NCBI GenBank assembly: GCA_019114005.1
Contig: DXGH01000029.1
Span: 1 to 42,240, forward strand
DNA length: 42,240 bases
Direction of reading: 5' to 3'
From: Candidatus Acetatifactor stercoripullorum
GTDB taxonomy: Bacteria > Bacillota > Clostridia > Lachnospirales > Lachnospiraceae
The notes under the pieces were generated by a model. The model had not been told where the DNA came from, did no database searches, and saw nothing but the letters and a program-made list of their open reading frames with translations. A program made the position numbers and the translations under genes. Below, in pieces: positions 1-7,154 of the stretch; position 1 is the stretch's first letter, and every line of letters begins with the position of its first letter.

Positions 1-97
1 ACAAATCTCTTCTGGATTGGCTTAATGGATTGATGCATTAATTATGGAAAGTTGTTCGGGCGGATATTTCAGCAAAACTGTATATCCGCCAGGGCAA
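1..97. other. Gene debris with a hairpin at the left edge
   Basis: No intact gene is visible. In frame 1 the first ten codons read TNLFWIGLMD and then stop at 31-33, which could be the very end of a gene entering from outside the window. A 9-bp inverted repeat (GGCGGATAT at 59-67 and ATATCCGCC at 82-90, 14-base loop) could form a hairpin. It is followed within 10 bases by the TTGTCATAA repeat cluster. Confidence 0.35.
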
Positions 98-150
98 CTT
101 GTCATAAGAATTTGCTTGTCATAATAATGATTATGACAAGCTTGTCATAA
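98..150. repeat. TTGTCATAA repeat and palindrome cluster
   Basis: CTTGTCATAA occurs directly at 98-107, 115-124 and 141-150. An inverted copy makes a 12-bp perfect palindrome: GCTTGTCATAAT at 114-125 against ATTATGACAAGC at 130-141, with a 4-base spacer. Four copies of a 9-10 bp word in 53 bp are unlikely by chance and suggest a protein-binding array, a transfer or recombination site, or a remnant of one. The function is not known. Confidence 0.55.
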
Positions 151-341
151 ACGGTACACTGAATAAAATATTTGACAAGTGCGGCATTGCGCTGTATCAA
201 AATGAAAGTCTTGATCTTGATCATTATTATCAAGAACCGTATCAGGATGAGGGCGATGAAATCAAAGTAATCGGAGAACCGTTTGAAACGGACAAGTCTA
301 AGAAAATACGAAAATATGATGTTGTAATTGAAGATGAATAA
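108..341 (+). pseudogene. Open C-terminal coding remnant, unknown protein
   Basis: An open frame runs from just after a stop at 105-107 to a TAA at 339-341 and ends in the acidic residues VVIEDE. It has no ATG and no ribosome binding site, and its 5' part overlaps the TTGTCATAA repeats. The 3' half has protein-like composition (IFDKCGIALYQNESL, then an acidic stretch) and is closed by a terminator hairpin. I read it as the tail of a truncated mobile-element gene, but I do not recognise the family. Confidence 0.35.
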
Positions 342-349
342 ACAAAAGC

Positions 350-384
350 CGCGACCATCCATATTGCTGAATGGTCGCGATCTT
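350..384. terminator. Bidirectional terminator between convergent ORFs
   Basis: A 9-bp stem (CGCGACCAT at 350-358, ATGGTCGCG at 371-379) is followed on the + strand by ATCTTTTCT. On the - strand it is followed by GCTTTTGTTT. It can end both the leftward XRE gene and the rightward remnant. Confidence 0.75.
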
Positions 385-386
385 TT

Positions 387-1031
387 CTATTCCGTTTTCT
401 CCATCAAGTCCCCTACCGCACAGCACAGCACCTTTGCCAGCACGACAAGATACTCTGCCTGAGCCTTGTTGATGTTCTTCTGCCGTTGCTCGTATTGCTG
501 GATAGTGCGCACCGGAACACCGGACAAATCTGCAAGATCGCGTTGACTTAAACCGGCTTTCTGCCGCAGAAGTTTAAGATTTGTTTCCGGTTTCGCCGCT
601 TTATACATTGCATTCACCTTATCGGCGAACTGACGAATATCCATTTCATGATAGGGCTGGTAAAGAGCCACCATGTCTTTGATGGGAACATACCGCACGA
701 TCTCCGCAAAGCTCATGGATGTTTCCCACTGATAATATGCTAATGCCCAGCCCGTCCAAAATTCCTCGCTTCGTGAGGCGGTGTAGTTCGGTTTGATGCG
801 TTCGGTTTCCACGCCGGATTGCTCAAGCACCTCATAAGCAAGCTCCACACCGGACATACCAACAATAACAGTGAAATCGCCGGTTTCAAAGCGTTTCGCA
901 ACGCCGGACTTGATGAACAGATCGAAAAATTCAGCAATATCGTATTTGAGATCATACACCGCAAAGTCCAGCATACGACCAAGGGCAGTGCGGGCTTTGC
1001 CAAGATAAACCTTATCGTAAGCGCGGATCAT
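387..1031 (-). CDS. XRE-family HTH protein, probable antitoxin of the DUF3990 module
   Basis: This 214-aa protein has two parts. Residues 1-145 form a domain I recognise only as the type that accompanies DUF3990 proteins (DUF3791-like; FFDLFIKSGVAKRFE, then GMSGVELAYEVL). Residues 151-210 form an XRE/Cro helix-turn-helix (LKLLRQKAGLSQRDLADLSG, with recognition helix around PVRTIQQYEQ). The start overlaps the end of the DUF3990 gene by 20 bp and is preceded by GAGGAG ten bases upstream, so the pair is translationally coupled. A DNA-binding antitoxin that represses its own promoter is the natural reading, and the palindrome over the upstream promoter fits it. That it neutralises the neighbouring protein is inferred from gene order alone. 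Confidence 0.75.
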   Translation of the reverse strand: MIRAYDKVYLGKARTALGRMLDFAVYDLKYDIAEFFDLFIKSGVAKRFETGDFTVIVGMSGVELAYEVLEQSGVETERIKPNYTASRSEEFWTGWALAYYQWETSMSFAEIVRYVPIKDMVALYQPYHEMDIRQFADKVNAMYKAAKPETNLKLLRQKAGLSQRDLADLSGVPVRTIQQYEQRQKNINKAQAEYLVVLAKVLCCAVGDLMEKTE

Positions 1032-1695
1032 CAGGCATCATCTCCTCATCCAAAATTTGTGTGATATATAAATCGCCGCGTTGACGGCGATTTCGCTCCA
1101 CGCTGAAATACTCGCGGCGAGCGGTCTTGTCGCGCAGCATTTTTTTTGCGTACCATTCGCTGCTTTCGGCGACCTCGCTACCGACAAACTTGATTCGATC
1201 AAATGCCGTCTTACTCTTAAGAACAAACTGCTGACCGAGCTTGCCAAGATACATTGCATTGTTAAGCTGACGGTATGAAATCGTACCATTTATGAAATCC
1301 TGTGCAAACGAAAAATAGCTGTCATCGGCGCGATAGCCAATGATCGCGTCGTAGCTCTCGTAATCGACGGAAAAATTGGCAAGCAGATATTCCTTCGCCT
1401 CCAATGCCAGACCGGAGGGAACATCAAACTCACGGTTTTGCAACAGCACGGTAAGCCAATGCAAGATGCAGTATTCAGGCGCATTCAGTTCAAGGATCCG
1501 CAGACCGTCACACTCGATTTCATAGCAGTTGGCATAGCCGTCCTGATCCTTGCCGACCCCCCATTCTTTTGCCATCTCAAGGCTGTCGGTGCAATAAAAG
1601 CCGAGACCATAATCGTTGTAAGGCTTACCGTATCCAAATAAAGGCTTCTCAATGATATTTGAGGAACCGTGATAGATTTCTTTGATCATGGGCAT
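1012..1695 (-). CDS. DUF3990 protein (ADP-ribosyltransferase-like fold), probable toxin
   Basis: This 227-aa protein begins with YHGSSNIIEKP and continues with DYGLGFYCTDSLEMAKEWG (residues ~28-46). That is the N-terminal pattern of DUF3990, a family placed in the ADP-ribosyltransferase-like clan. Members are commonly encoded next to small regulator genes. Residues ~110-130 (YESYDAIIGYRADDSYF) fit the later part of the fold. The start at 1695 has AAAGGAG five bases before it; an in-frame ATG at 1689 is the alternative. It is the first gene of the module and is read from the palindrome-covered promoter at 1717-1745. NAD-dependent modification of a target is a family-level inference; neither substrate nor toxicity can be read from the sequence. 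Confidence 0.75.
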   Translation of the reverse strand: MPMIKEIYHGSSNIIEKPLFGYGKPYNDYGLGFYCTDSLEMAKEWGVGKDQDGYANCYEIECDGLRILELNAPEYCILHWLTVLLQNREFDVPSGLALEAKEYLLANFSVDYESYDAIIGYRADDSYFSFAQDFINGTISYRQLNNAMYLGKLGQQFVLKSKTAFDRIKFVGSEVAESSEWYAKKMLRDKTARREYFSVERNRRQRGDLYITQILDEEMMPDDPRLR

Positions 1696-1715
1696 ATCAT
1701 CTCCTTTTTCATATC

Positions 1716-1745
1716 CATTATACTCCTAAAGGAGTATAATGTCAA
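1716..1745 (-). promoter_or_regulatory. Consensus promoter covered by a perfect 26-bp palindrome
   Basis: Read on the - strand, TTGACA (1740-1745) is followed by exactly 17 bases and TATAAT (1717-1722), a perfect sigma-A consensus. A palindrome with two 12-bp arms (CATTATACTCCT and AGGAGTATAATG, 2-base spacer, 1716-1741) spans the spacer, the whole -10 and the first two bases of the -35. This is an ideal position for a repressor dimer, most simply the XRE protein encoded downstream. Confidence 0.85.
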
Positions 1746-2074
1746 CGCAGTATGAAGAAACTCAGAAAAAACTTGATTTTCGACCTTTATTCTGACAGCA
1801 AATCCATCCTATCTATCTAATCAGCCACCAGCCGCGGATCTGGTGCATCTTATTGTAGGAGCAGTGATTGATAGATGGAAATTTATCAAGATAGTATTTG
1901 ATTATTTTGTAGTTACTTCTTTAGTGTTTAATTGCGTTGGCTTTTCTAACAACGGACATGCCATACTCGATGTGCTAAAAACTCAGCCCTCGGAGTGTGG
2001 CACTTAATGTTTGATAGGTTTCTGACCGCCGTAGCATTGCTTTATGTTTTGCTATTCTTTATCCGAGGTTGTCG
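1746..2074. other. Non-coding stretch at the accessory/chromosomal boundary
   Basis: No convincing coding frame is present. The base composition is AT-rich and contains short remnants that I cannot assign. CCTCGGA near 1988-1995 and TCCGAGG near 2062-2068 are inverted relative to each other about 70 bp apart, possibly by chance. This stretch separates the DUF3990 module from the operon starting at 2187 and may contain the edge of the inserted DNA. Confidence 0.4.
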
Positions 2075-2103
2075 TTGAAGTTTTTTGGGGAATATATTAT
2101 AGT
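2075..2103 (+). promoter_or_regulatory. Predicted sigma-A promoter for the 2187 operon
   Basis: TTGAAG at 2075-2080 is followed by a 17-base spacer and TATAGT at 2098-2103. The leader that follows contains GGTTTG and CAAACC as a possible short hairpin before the first gene. Confidence 0.55.
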
Positions 2104-2186
2104 AGAGAAAGAAGCCAAGGGTTTGTGTCAGTGCTGCCGCCGCAAACCTGGCATATGGAGAGGGCGGTGCAGAAACGAGGAGAAAT

Positions 2187-2402
2187 ATGAGGGAAAAGGA
2201 AGAGATCAGCACACAGGATGTGGATGCCTTGATCGCCCTGCTGGACGGCTATGCGGCTGCTGAGGGGAGCAGACTGAAGCTGGAGGTGGTGGAAGGGGCG
2301 GGAGAAGTGATTTCCCGCAGTTACCATCACGGACGCTGTGATGTGGGAAGTCCGTGGGCCAGAGGGGAGGCTTTTGATGTTTTGGAAGAGGAAGCAGATT
2401 AA
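2187..2402 (+). CDS. Small conserved-looking 71-aa protein, unknown function
   Basis: This short soluble acidic protein has no signal peptide or membrane segment. It has a helical N-terminal half (VDALIALLDGYAAAEGSR) and a distinctive end, YHHGRCDVGSPWARGEAFDV, containing two His, one Cys and a Trp. GAGGAG lies four bases before the ATG. It overlaps the next gene by 26 bp, so the two are probably translated in a coupled way. I do not recognise the family. The His/Cys-rich C-terminal motif could bind a metal or a partner, but that is only a guess. The ribosome binding site and a good promoter 80 bp upstream support its being a real gene. Confidence 0.65.
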   Translation: MREKEEISTQDVDALIALLDGYAAAEGSRLKLEVVEGAGEVISRSYHHGRCDVGSPWARGEAFDVLEEEAD

Positions 2403-3387
2403 CTGGAAGCCCCAGATAACCGCCAGCTTGAAAATAGCTGCTGCAGCAGTGATATCCATCGGGCTTGCAGGAGAGCTCGGACTGAAATATTCCGCTACGG
2501 CAGGCATTATTACGGTTTTGAGCATCCGTAATACCAAGCGGGAAACCTTAAAAAGCGCAGTTAACAGAGGGCTTGCTTTCTTGTGTGCCCTGGCGCTTTC
2601 GGCGGTGTGCTTTGCATTGCTTGACTACACGCTGTGGGCTTTTGCAGTTTATCTGCTGCTGTTTGCCTTTCTATGCCTGTGTCTTGGCTGGGGAGAGGCC
2701 ATTGCCATGGATTCTGTATTGATCACCCATTTTCTGGGAGAGAGGTCCATGGCGCCGGCAATGCTTTGCAACGAGGTCCTTCTGTTTGTAATCGGCGCAG
2801 CGATGGGCATTTTGGTGAATCTGCATCTTCACAGAAAGGAGGGAGAATTTGCACGTCTGGCGGATGAAGTGGATGGGCAGATCAAGGGAATTCTGCACCG
2901 CATGTCTTTATGGCTTCCCAAGGAGGACAAAAGCGCTTATGACGGGGACTGCTTTGAAAAGCTGGAGAAGGCGCTGGAGAAGGCAAAGCTCTGCGCAGCG
3001 TCCAATTATAACAATGCGTTATTTGACAGAGACAGCTCTGAGCTGGATTACATCCGGATGCGCGAACAGCAGAGTGTTCTGCTGAAAGAGATATATGCCA
3101 ATATCAAAGCCATTGCTTATCTGCCAAAACAGGCAAGGCAGGTGGCGGAGCTGATAGGAGAGATTGAGCGGGACTATCACAAGGAAAACACAGTGGAAGG
3201 ACTGATTGACAGTCTGGATGAGCTGCTGCTTGAGATGAAGGGGCAGAAGCTGCCCGAAAGCAGAGAGGAATTTGAGGCCAGAGCTATTTTGTTTTATATT
3301 TTGATGCAGCTGAAAAACCTGCTGGAATTGAAAAGGGAGTTTGTTTTAAACAAAATTAATGATGCGCAGAAAAATGCGCAGGAATGA
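2377..3387 (+). CDS. Aromatic acid exporter family membrane protein (DUF939/ArAE_1 type)
   Basis: About 336 residues. The N-terminal ~145 residues are a run of hydrophobic segments (ITASLKIAAAAVISIGLAG, GIITVLSIRNTKRETLKSA, FLCALALSAVCFALLDY, AVYLLLFAFLCLCLGWGEA, LLFVIGAAMGILVNLHLHR). The rest is a helical, charged cytoplasmic domain. This matches the DUF939/ArAE_1 group of FUSC-like proteins, with RNTKRET after the second segment being typical. I chose the ATG at 2377 because GGGGAGG sits six bases upstream; an earlier ATG at 2338 has no such site and lies inside the preceding gene. Efflux of aromatic acids is a family label, and the actual substrate is unknown. Confidence 0.8.
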   Translation: MFWKRKQINWKPQITASLKIAAAAVISIGLAGELGLKYSATAGIITVLSIRNTKRETLKSAVNRGLAFLCALALSAVCFALLDYTLWAFAVYLLLFAFLCLCLGWGEAIAMDSVLITHFLGERSMAPAMLCNEVLLFVIGAAMGILVNLHLHRKEGEFARLADEVDGQIKGILHRMSLWLPKEDKSAYDGDCFEKLEKALEKAKLCAASNYNNALFDRDSSELDYIRMREQQSVLLKEIYANIKAIAYLPKQARQVAELIGEIERDYHKENTVEGLIDSLDELLLEMKGQKLPESREEFEARAILFYILMQLKNLLELKREFVLNKINDAQKNAQE

Positions 3388-3395
3388 GGTGAGGT

Positions 3396-4091
3396 ATGGC
3401 GAGATTTGTACAGGATCTGGCGTTAAATAAGCCGGACGATTTTGTGTATTTTATTATGAATGATTATTTGCAGAAAAATGGTTTTGTTATGTCCGACTGG
3501 AAAGGGGAACCCGCATACAAGGCGGGAGATGGGGTGATGGAGGGCTACAAATATTTAAAGTGGTCTTACGGAAACGGAATGTTTCATCTGGAGGCATGGC
3601 TTAGGGGAAGCTTCGGCGGAGAAATGGATTTGGACGGCTTTGTGGGCTGTCTTATGAAAAAGCCATATAAGGCCAATATCATGGAGCTTTTGAGCGTTTT
3701 GCAGCAGCCCCTTCCCCAGCAGCCTGTTTCTGCAGGAAATCAGGCGCAAGGAGGAGAGCAGGCTCAGGAGGCGGCTGCCCAGGGAGGTCAGGCGCCTTTC
3801 CAGAACGGTCCCATGCCAAACGTGATTCCGGTAAAAACCGTAGATCACTACAAGGCGGCGCAGACTGCTCTGATATTGGGCATTTTATCTATCGTGATCG
3901 GCCTCTTTATTCCCCTGGCTGGAATCATTCTCTCCTGTATTGGCTTTTCCAGGGCTAGGATGGGGCAGTCCTCCAGCAAGGCAGACATGGCGAAGGCCGG
4001 GAAAATCTGCTGCATTGTGGGAATTGCGCTGAGCGCAGGAATATGGCTGCTGAATCTATTTTTGTCGGTGCTGCAGGTGGCCCTGTTATAA
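3396..4091 (+). CDS. Two-part membrane protein with C-terminal DUF4190-like segment
   Basis: 231 aa, 8 bp after the exporter gene and probably co-transcribed with it. Residues 1-100 are a soluble domain I do not recognise (it contains WKGEPAYKAGDGVMEGYKY and WSYGNGMFHLEAW). Residues ~103-145 are a Gln/Ala/Gly/Pro-rich linker. Residues ~153-231 carry two hydrophobic segments (ALILGILSIVIGLFIPLAGI and ICCIVGIALSAGIWLLNLFL) arranged as in DUF4190 proteins. The protein is probably anchored with the N-terminal domain in the cytoplasm. Domains like this N-terminal one often act as small sensors, but no function can be assigned here. Confidence 0.7.
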   Translation: MARFVQDLALNKPDDFVYFIMNDYLQKNGFVMSDWKGEPAYKAGDGVMEGYKYLKWSYGNGMFHLEAWLRGSFGGEMDLDGFVGCLMKKPYKANIMELLSVLQQPLPQQPVSAGNQAQGGEQAQEAAAQGGQAPFQNGPMPNVIPVKTVDHYKAAQTALILGILSIVIGLFIPLAGIILSCIGFSRARMGQSSSKADMAKAGKICCIVGIALSAGIWLLNLFLSVLQVALL

Positions 4092-4122
4092 AACAAGGCG
4101 GATACCGGGGCAGAGATGAAGC

Positions 4123-4151
4123 TTGACAAAACCGGTGCCATGCACTACAAT
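4123..4151 (+). promoter_or_regulatory. Sigma-A promoter for the T-box/proS transcript
   Basis: TTGACA (4123-4128), a 17-base spacer and TACAAT (4146-4151) place the transcription start at about 4158, just before the T-box leader. Confidence 0.8.
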
Positions 4152-4157
4152 CACATA

Positions 4158-4397
4158 CATAATGAAAAGACTGTGAAGAGGGTTAGTACGGACGGGAAGC
4201 TTCCCAGAGAGAAGACGTGGCATGGAAAATGCGGCTGAGAGGTCTTTAAGCGGAGGGTCCGGAACCTGCCTTGGAGTCCTGTATGAAAATGCAGCGTAAG
4301 CCGGCGTTAACGGCGAAAAGCCGGATGCAGTCTGCATCAATTAGGGTGGTACCGCCGAGCCTTCGGTCCCTTTCAGGGACTGGAGGCTGTTTTTTTC
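4158..4397 (+). promoter_or_regulatory. T-box leader controlling prolyl-tRNA synthetase
   Basis: The T-box core AGGGTGGTACCGCC is at 4343-4356, immediately before a terminator. Stem I features are present upstream: AGTA in GGTTAGTACGG near 4181-4191, AGAGAG at 4206-4211, and a 3' side containing GGAACCTGCC at 4261-4270. The CCT at 4265-4267 is the best specifier candidate and matches proline, agreeing with the downstream gene. Uncharged tRNA-Pro should pair with specifier and T-box and favour read-through. The specifier assignment is my reading by eye, not a fold. Confidence 0.9.
4357..4397 (+). terminator. T-box regulated terminator
   Basis: AGCCT..GGTCCCT pairs with AGGGAC..AGGCT around a TTTC loop, followed by a run of seven T. 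It overlaps the expected antiterminator formed by the T-box sequence. Confidence 0.9.
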
Positions 4398-4473
4398 GCG
4401 AATGAGCAGAGCCTGAAAGCCGAACAGGCGCCTGCCATGCCAGCATGAGCAGGAGGACACCCTTTGGGACTAA

Positions 4474-4614
4474 TAGGTAATTGCGAAACTCGCCCCTGGT
4501 ATCAGAAACTGGGCGTAATAACCAAAATAAGGGTGACTAGCTACTGCTTCGGAACCCGTTTTTGGTTATTATGACCAGGTTCGTGACTTTGCCAGCGAGT
4601 TTTGCAAATGCCTA
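4474..4614 (+). mobile_element. MITE copy 1 (141 bp) between T-box and proS
   Basis: The element starts TAGGTAATTGCGAAACTCGC and ends with the inverse of TAGGCATTTGCAAAACTCGC. It is flanked by TTTGGGACTAA (4463-4473) and TTTGGGGCTAA (4615-4625), an 11-bp direct repeat with one mismatch, as expected of a target duplication. Inside, CGTAATAACCAAAA and TTTTTGGTTATTATG form a long imperfect inverted repeat around a conserved core containing CTAGCTACTGCTTCGGAACC. It has no ORF. The first 20 bases are identical to the left end of the IS at 40499. It lies in the proS 5' untranslated region. Confidence 0.9.
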
Positions 4615-4644
4615 TTTGGGGCTAAAAAAGAGAGGAGAAAAAAG

Positions 4645-6078
4645 ATGGCAGAAAAGAAGATGGTTGAGGCGATCACTTCCATGGATGTGGATTTCGCCCA
4701 GTGGTACACGGATGTGGTTAAAAAAGCGGAGCTGGTGGGGTATACCAGCGTAAAGGGCTGTATGGTGATTAAGCCTGCAGGCTACGCGATCTGGGAGCTG
4801 ATTCAGAAGCAGCTGGACGAAAGATTTAAAGAGGCTGGTGTAGAAAATGTGTATCTGCCCATGTTTATTCCCGAGTCCCTCCTGCAAAAGGAGAAGGATC
4901 ATGTGGAGGGCTTTGCACCGGAGGTGGCCTGGGTCACCCACGGAGGAATGAACAAGCTGCAGGAGCGGCTTTGCGTGCGCCCCACCTCGGAAACTCTTTT
5001 CTGTGATTTTTACAAAAATGATATTCAATCCTATCGAGATCTTCCCAGGGTTTATAATCAGTGGTGCTCGGTGGTGCGCTGGGAAAAGGAGACCAGACCG
5101 TTTCTGCGCTCCCGTGAGTTTCTCTGGCAGGAGGGCCATACGGCTCATGCCACCGGAGAAGAGGCACAGGAGAGGACGCTTAAGATGCTGAACATCTACG
5201 CGCAATTTTGCGAGGAGGTGCTGGCAATCCCTGTGATCAAGGGACAAAAGACCGATAAGGAGAAGTTTGCGGGAGCAGTTTCGACCTACACCATAGAAGC
5301 GCTGATGCACGACGGGAAGGCACTGCAGTCCGGCACCAGCCACAACTTCGGGGACGGCTTTGCCAGGGCATTTGGCATTCAGTTTGCAGACAAGGACAAT
5401 ACGTTAAAGTATGTGCATCAAACCTCCTGGGGAATGTCCACCAGACTGCTGGGCGCTTTGATCATGGTGCATGGGGACAACGAGGGCCTTGTGCTGCCTC
5501 CCAGAGTTGCGCCCATACAGGTATGTATTATTCCCATTCAGCAGAAAAAGGAGGGCGTGCTGGACAAGGCATATGAATTACGAGACCGTCTGAAGGGAAG
5601 CTTCCGGGTAAAGGTTGACGACTCTGAGAAAACCCCGGGCTGGAAATTTGCGGAAGCGGAGATGAGGGGGTATCCTATCCGGGTGGAAATCGGCCCTAAG
5701 GATATGGAGGCCGGAAGGTGTGTGATCTGCCGCCGGGATACCAGAGAGAAAATAGAGGTTTCCCTGGATGAGCTGGAGACAAAGACGGCCCAGATGCTGG
5801 AGACCATACAGAGAGAAATGCTGGAAAGGGCAAGAGAGCATAGAGATTCTCATACCTATTGCGCAGCGAATATGGAGGAATTTGAAAAAATCTTTAACGA
5901 GAAATCCGGCTTTGTAAAGGCAATGTGGTGCGGAAATCAGGAGTGTGAGGACAAGATCAAAGAGAAGTTAAGCGTCACCAGCCGCTGTATGCCTTTTGAG
6001 CAGGAGCACATCGCCGACACCTGCGTCTGCTGCGGAAGGCCGGCAAAGAAAATGGTTTACTGGGGAAGAGCTTATTGA
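4645..6078 (+). CDS. proS: Prolyl-tRNA synthetase, type without editing insertion
   Basis: 477 aa, class II synthetase that charges tRNA-Pro in the cytoplasm. Motif 2 region is visible as [20 protein letters not shown], with [18 protein letters not shown] before it, and the motif 3 region as [20 protein letters not shown]. The anticodon-binding domain follows, then a C-terminal Cys-containing domain (CGNQEC, CVCCGRP) ending in Tyr. This length and C-terminus fit the archaeal/eukaryal-like ProS rather than the longer bacterial type with an INS editing domain. AGAGGAG lies shortly before the ATG. The gene is controlled by the T-box upstream, and MITE copies flank it on both sides in opposite orientation. 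The stop TGA is included in the target duplication of the downstream MITE. Confidence 0.95.
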   Translation: MAEKKMVEAITSMDVDFAQWYTDVVKKAELVGYTSVKGCMVIKPAGYAIWELIQKQLDERFKEAGVENVYLPMFIPESLLQKEKDHVEGFAPEVAWVTHGGMNKLQERLCVRPTSETLFCDFYKNDIQSYRDLPRVYNQWCSVVRWEKETRPFLRSREFLWQEGHTAHATGEEAQERTLKMLNIYAQFCEEVLAIPVIKGQKTDKEKFAGAVSTYTIEALMHDGKALQSGTSHNFGDGFARAFGIQFADKDNTLKYVHQTSWGMSTRLLGALIMVHGDNEGLVLPPRVAPIQVCIIPIQQKKEGVLDKAYELRDRLKGSFRVKVDDSEKTPGWKFAEAEMRGYPIRVEIGPKDMEAGRCVICRRDTREKIEVSLDELETKTAQMLETIQREMLERAREHRDSHTYCAANMEEFEKIFNEKSGFVKAMWCGNQECEDKIKEKLSVTSRCMPFEQEHIADTCVCCGRPAKKMVYWGRAY

Positions 6079-6083
6079 TATAA

Positions 6084-6225
6084 TAGGCGTTTGCGAAACT
6101 CACTGACAAAGTCACGAATCTGGTCATAATAACCAAAAACGGGTTCCGAAGCAGTGGCTAGTCACCCTTATTTTGGTTATTACGCCCAGCTTCTGATACC
6201 AGAGAGCGAGTTTCGCAATTACCTA
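6084..6225 (-). mobile_element. MITE copy 2 (142 bp) directly after proS
   Basis: This is the same element as copy 1 in opposite orientation. It begins TAGGCGTTTGCGAAACTCAC and ends with the inverse of TAGGTAATTGCGAAACTCGC. It is flanked by TTATTGATATAA (6072-6083) and TCATTGATATAA (6226-6237), a 12-bp duplication with one mismatch that includes the proS stop codon. Its two different ends correspond one-to-one to the two different ends of the IS at 40499-42240. Confidence 0.9.
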
Positions 6226-6257
6226 TCATTGATATAAAACAGGAAGGAGAGACAGCT

Positions 6258-7082
6258 ATGCTTCATAACACATTTGAGATTCAGGTACAAGGGTCGCTGC
6301 CCTATGCAAGACTTATTACGTATATTCAGGAGGATTCGGATGCTATGGCGATCCGGGAAAGGCCTCTGATTTTGATCTGTCCGGGAGGGGGATATACCAG
6401 AACCTCCGACAGGGAAGCAGAGCCTGTTGCCTTAAAATTTCTGGCAATGGGATATCACGCCGCAGTGCTTCGGTATTCCTGTGCGCCTGCAGTATTTCCC
6501 ACCTCTTTGCTGGAACTGGCATCGGCCATGGCGATGATTCGAAACAATGCAGAGCAGTGGCATGTGGACTCGGGAAAAATTATTGTTCAGGGCAGCTCTG
6601 CAGGCGGACATCTGGCGGCCAGCCTGGGCATGTTTTGGGATGAGGATTTTGTGGCCGAGGGCATCGGCCTGGGGGAGGCAGACCATGAACTGCTTCGTCC
6701 CAACGGCATGATTTTAAGCTATCCGGTGATCACCTCCGGAGAATTTGCCCACAGAGGTTCCTTTGAAAGCCTTCTGGGGGACAGGCAGGAAGAGCTTGGA
6801 GAGAAGCTTTCTCTGGAAAAACAGGTGAATGACAAGACGCCTCCGGCTTTTATCTGGCATACCTACACAGATCAGTCCGTACCGGTGGAAAATTCTCTGC
6901 TGCTGGTAAGCGCTTTGAGAAAGGCGGGAATTCCAACGGAGTTTCATATGTATCCCAGAGGCGAGCATGGACTTGCGCTGGCTAACCGCCTGACGCAGAC
7001 AAACGATGGGCGTGGCATTCAGGAGGAATGTACCTCATGGATCGACCTTGCGCATACCTGGGTGGAGCATTTATTTGAATGA
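6258..7082 (+). CDS. Alpha/beta hydrolase, esterase/acetyl-xylan-esterase type
   Basis: 274 aa, cytoplasmic (no signal peptide). The oxyanion-hole motif CPGGGY is at residues 41-46. The nucleophile elbow GSSAGG makes Ser114 the catalytic serine. Asp205 (TYTDQSVPV) and His237 (GEHGLA) complete the triad. This is the layout of the BD-FAE / acetyl esterase group of carbohydrate esterases, which remove acetyl groups from imported oligosaccharides, but simple carboxylesterases share it. AAGGAGA lies before the ATG. The gene stands alone between MITE copy 2 and a strong terminator, with no sugar genes adjacent, so the substrate is open. Confidence 0.85.
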   Translation: MLHNTFEIQVQGSLPYARLITYIQEDSDAMAIRERPLILICPGGGYTRTSDREAEPVALKFLAMGYHAAVLRYSCAPAVFPTSLLELASAMAMIRNNAEQWHVDSGKIIVQGSSAGGHLAASLGMFWDEDFVAEGIGLGEADHELLRPNGMILSYPVITSGEFAHRGSFESLLGDRQEELGEKLSLEKQVNDKTPPAFIWHTYTDQSVPVENSLLLVSALRKAGIPTEFHMYPRGEHGLALANRLTQTNDGRGIQEECTSWIDLAHTWVEHLFE

Positions 7083-7083
7083 T

Positions 7084-7133
7084 AAAACGGCAGAACCCCA
7101 TTTTTAAGGAAAGATGGGCGTTCTGCCGTTTTG
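7084..7133 (+). terminator. Intrinsic terminator after the esterase gene
   Basis: AAAACGGCAGAAC pairs with GTTCTGCCGTTTT (with an inner CCCAT/ATGGG extension), giving a long GC-rich stem with A and T tracts on both sides, so it may work in both directions. Confidence 0.9.
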
Positions 7134-7154
7134 TGCGTGATGGGGAAATTCCCG

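Noticed and set aside
1988..2068. CCTCGGA/TCCGAGG inverted repeat as an element boundary
   Set aside because: Arms of only 7 bp, about 70 bp apart, no second copy elsewhere and no target duplication; compatible with chance.
3700..3830. CRISPR-like or tandem repeat in the Gln/Gly-rich region
   Set aside because: It is only a low-complexity linker inside a coding sequence. No regular spacing or identical repeats are present.
4398..4644. Possible second riboswitch before proS because of its strong inverted repeats
   Set aside because: The structure is explained by MITE copy 1: same sequence at 6084 and 13153, terminal repeats and target duplication.
4612..5343. Leftward open frame (243 codons) opposite proS
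   Set aside because: It is antisense to the conserved catalytic region of proS, has no ribosome binding site and shows Leu/His-rich shadow composition.
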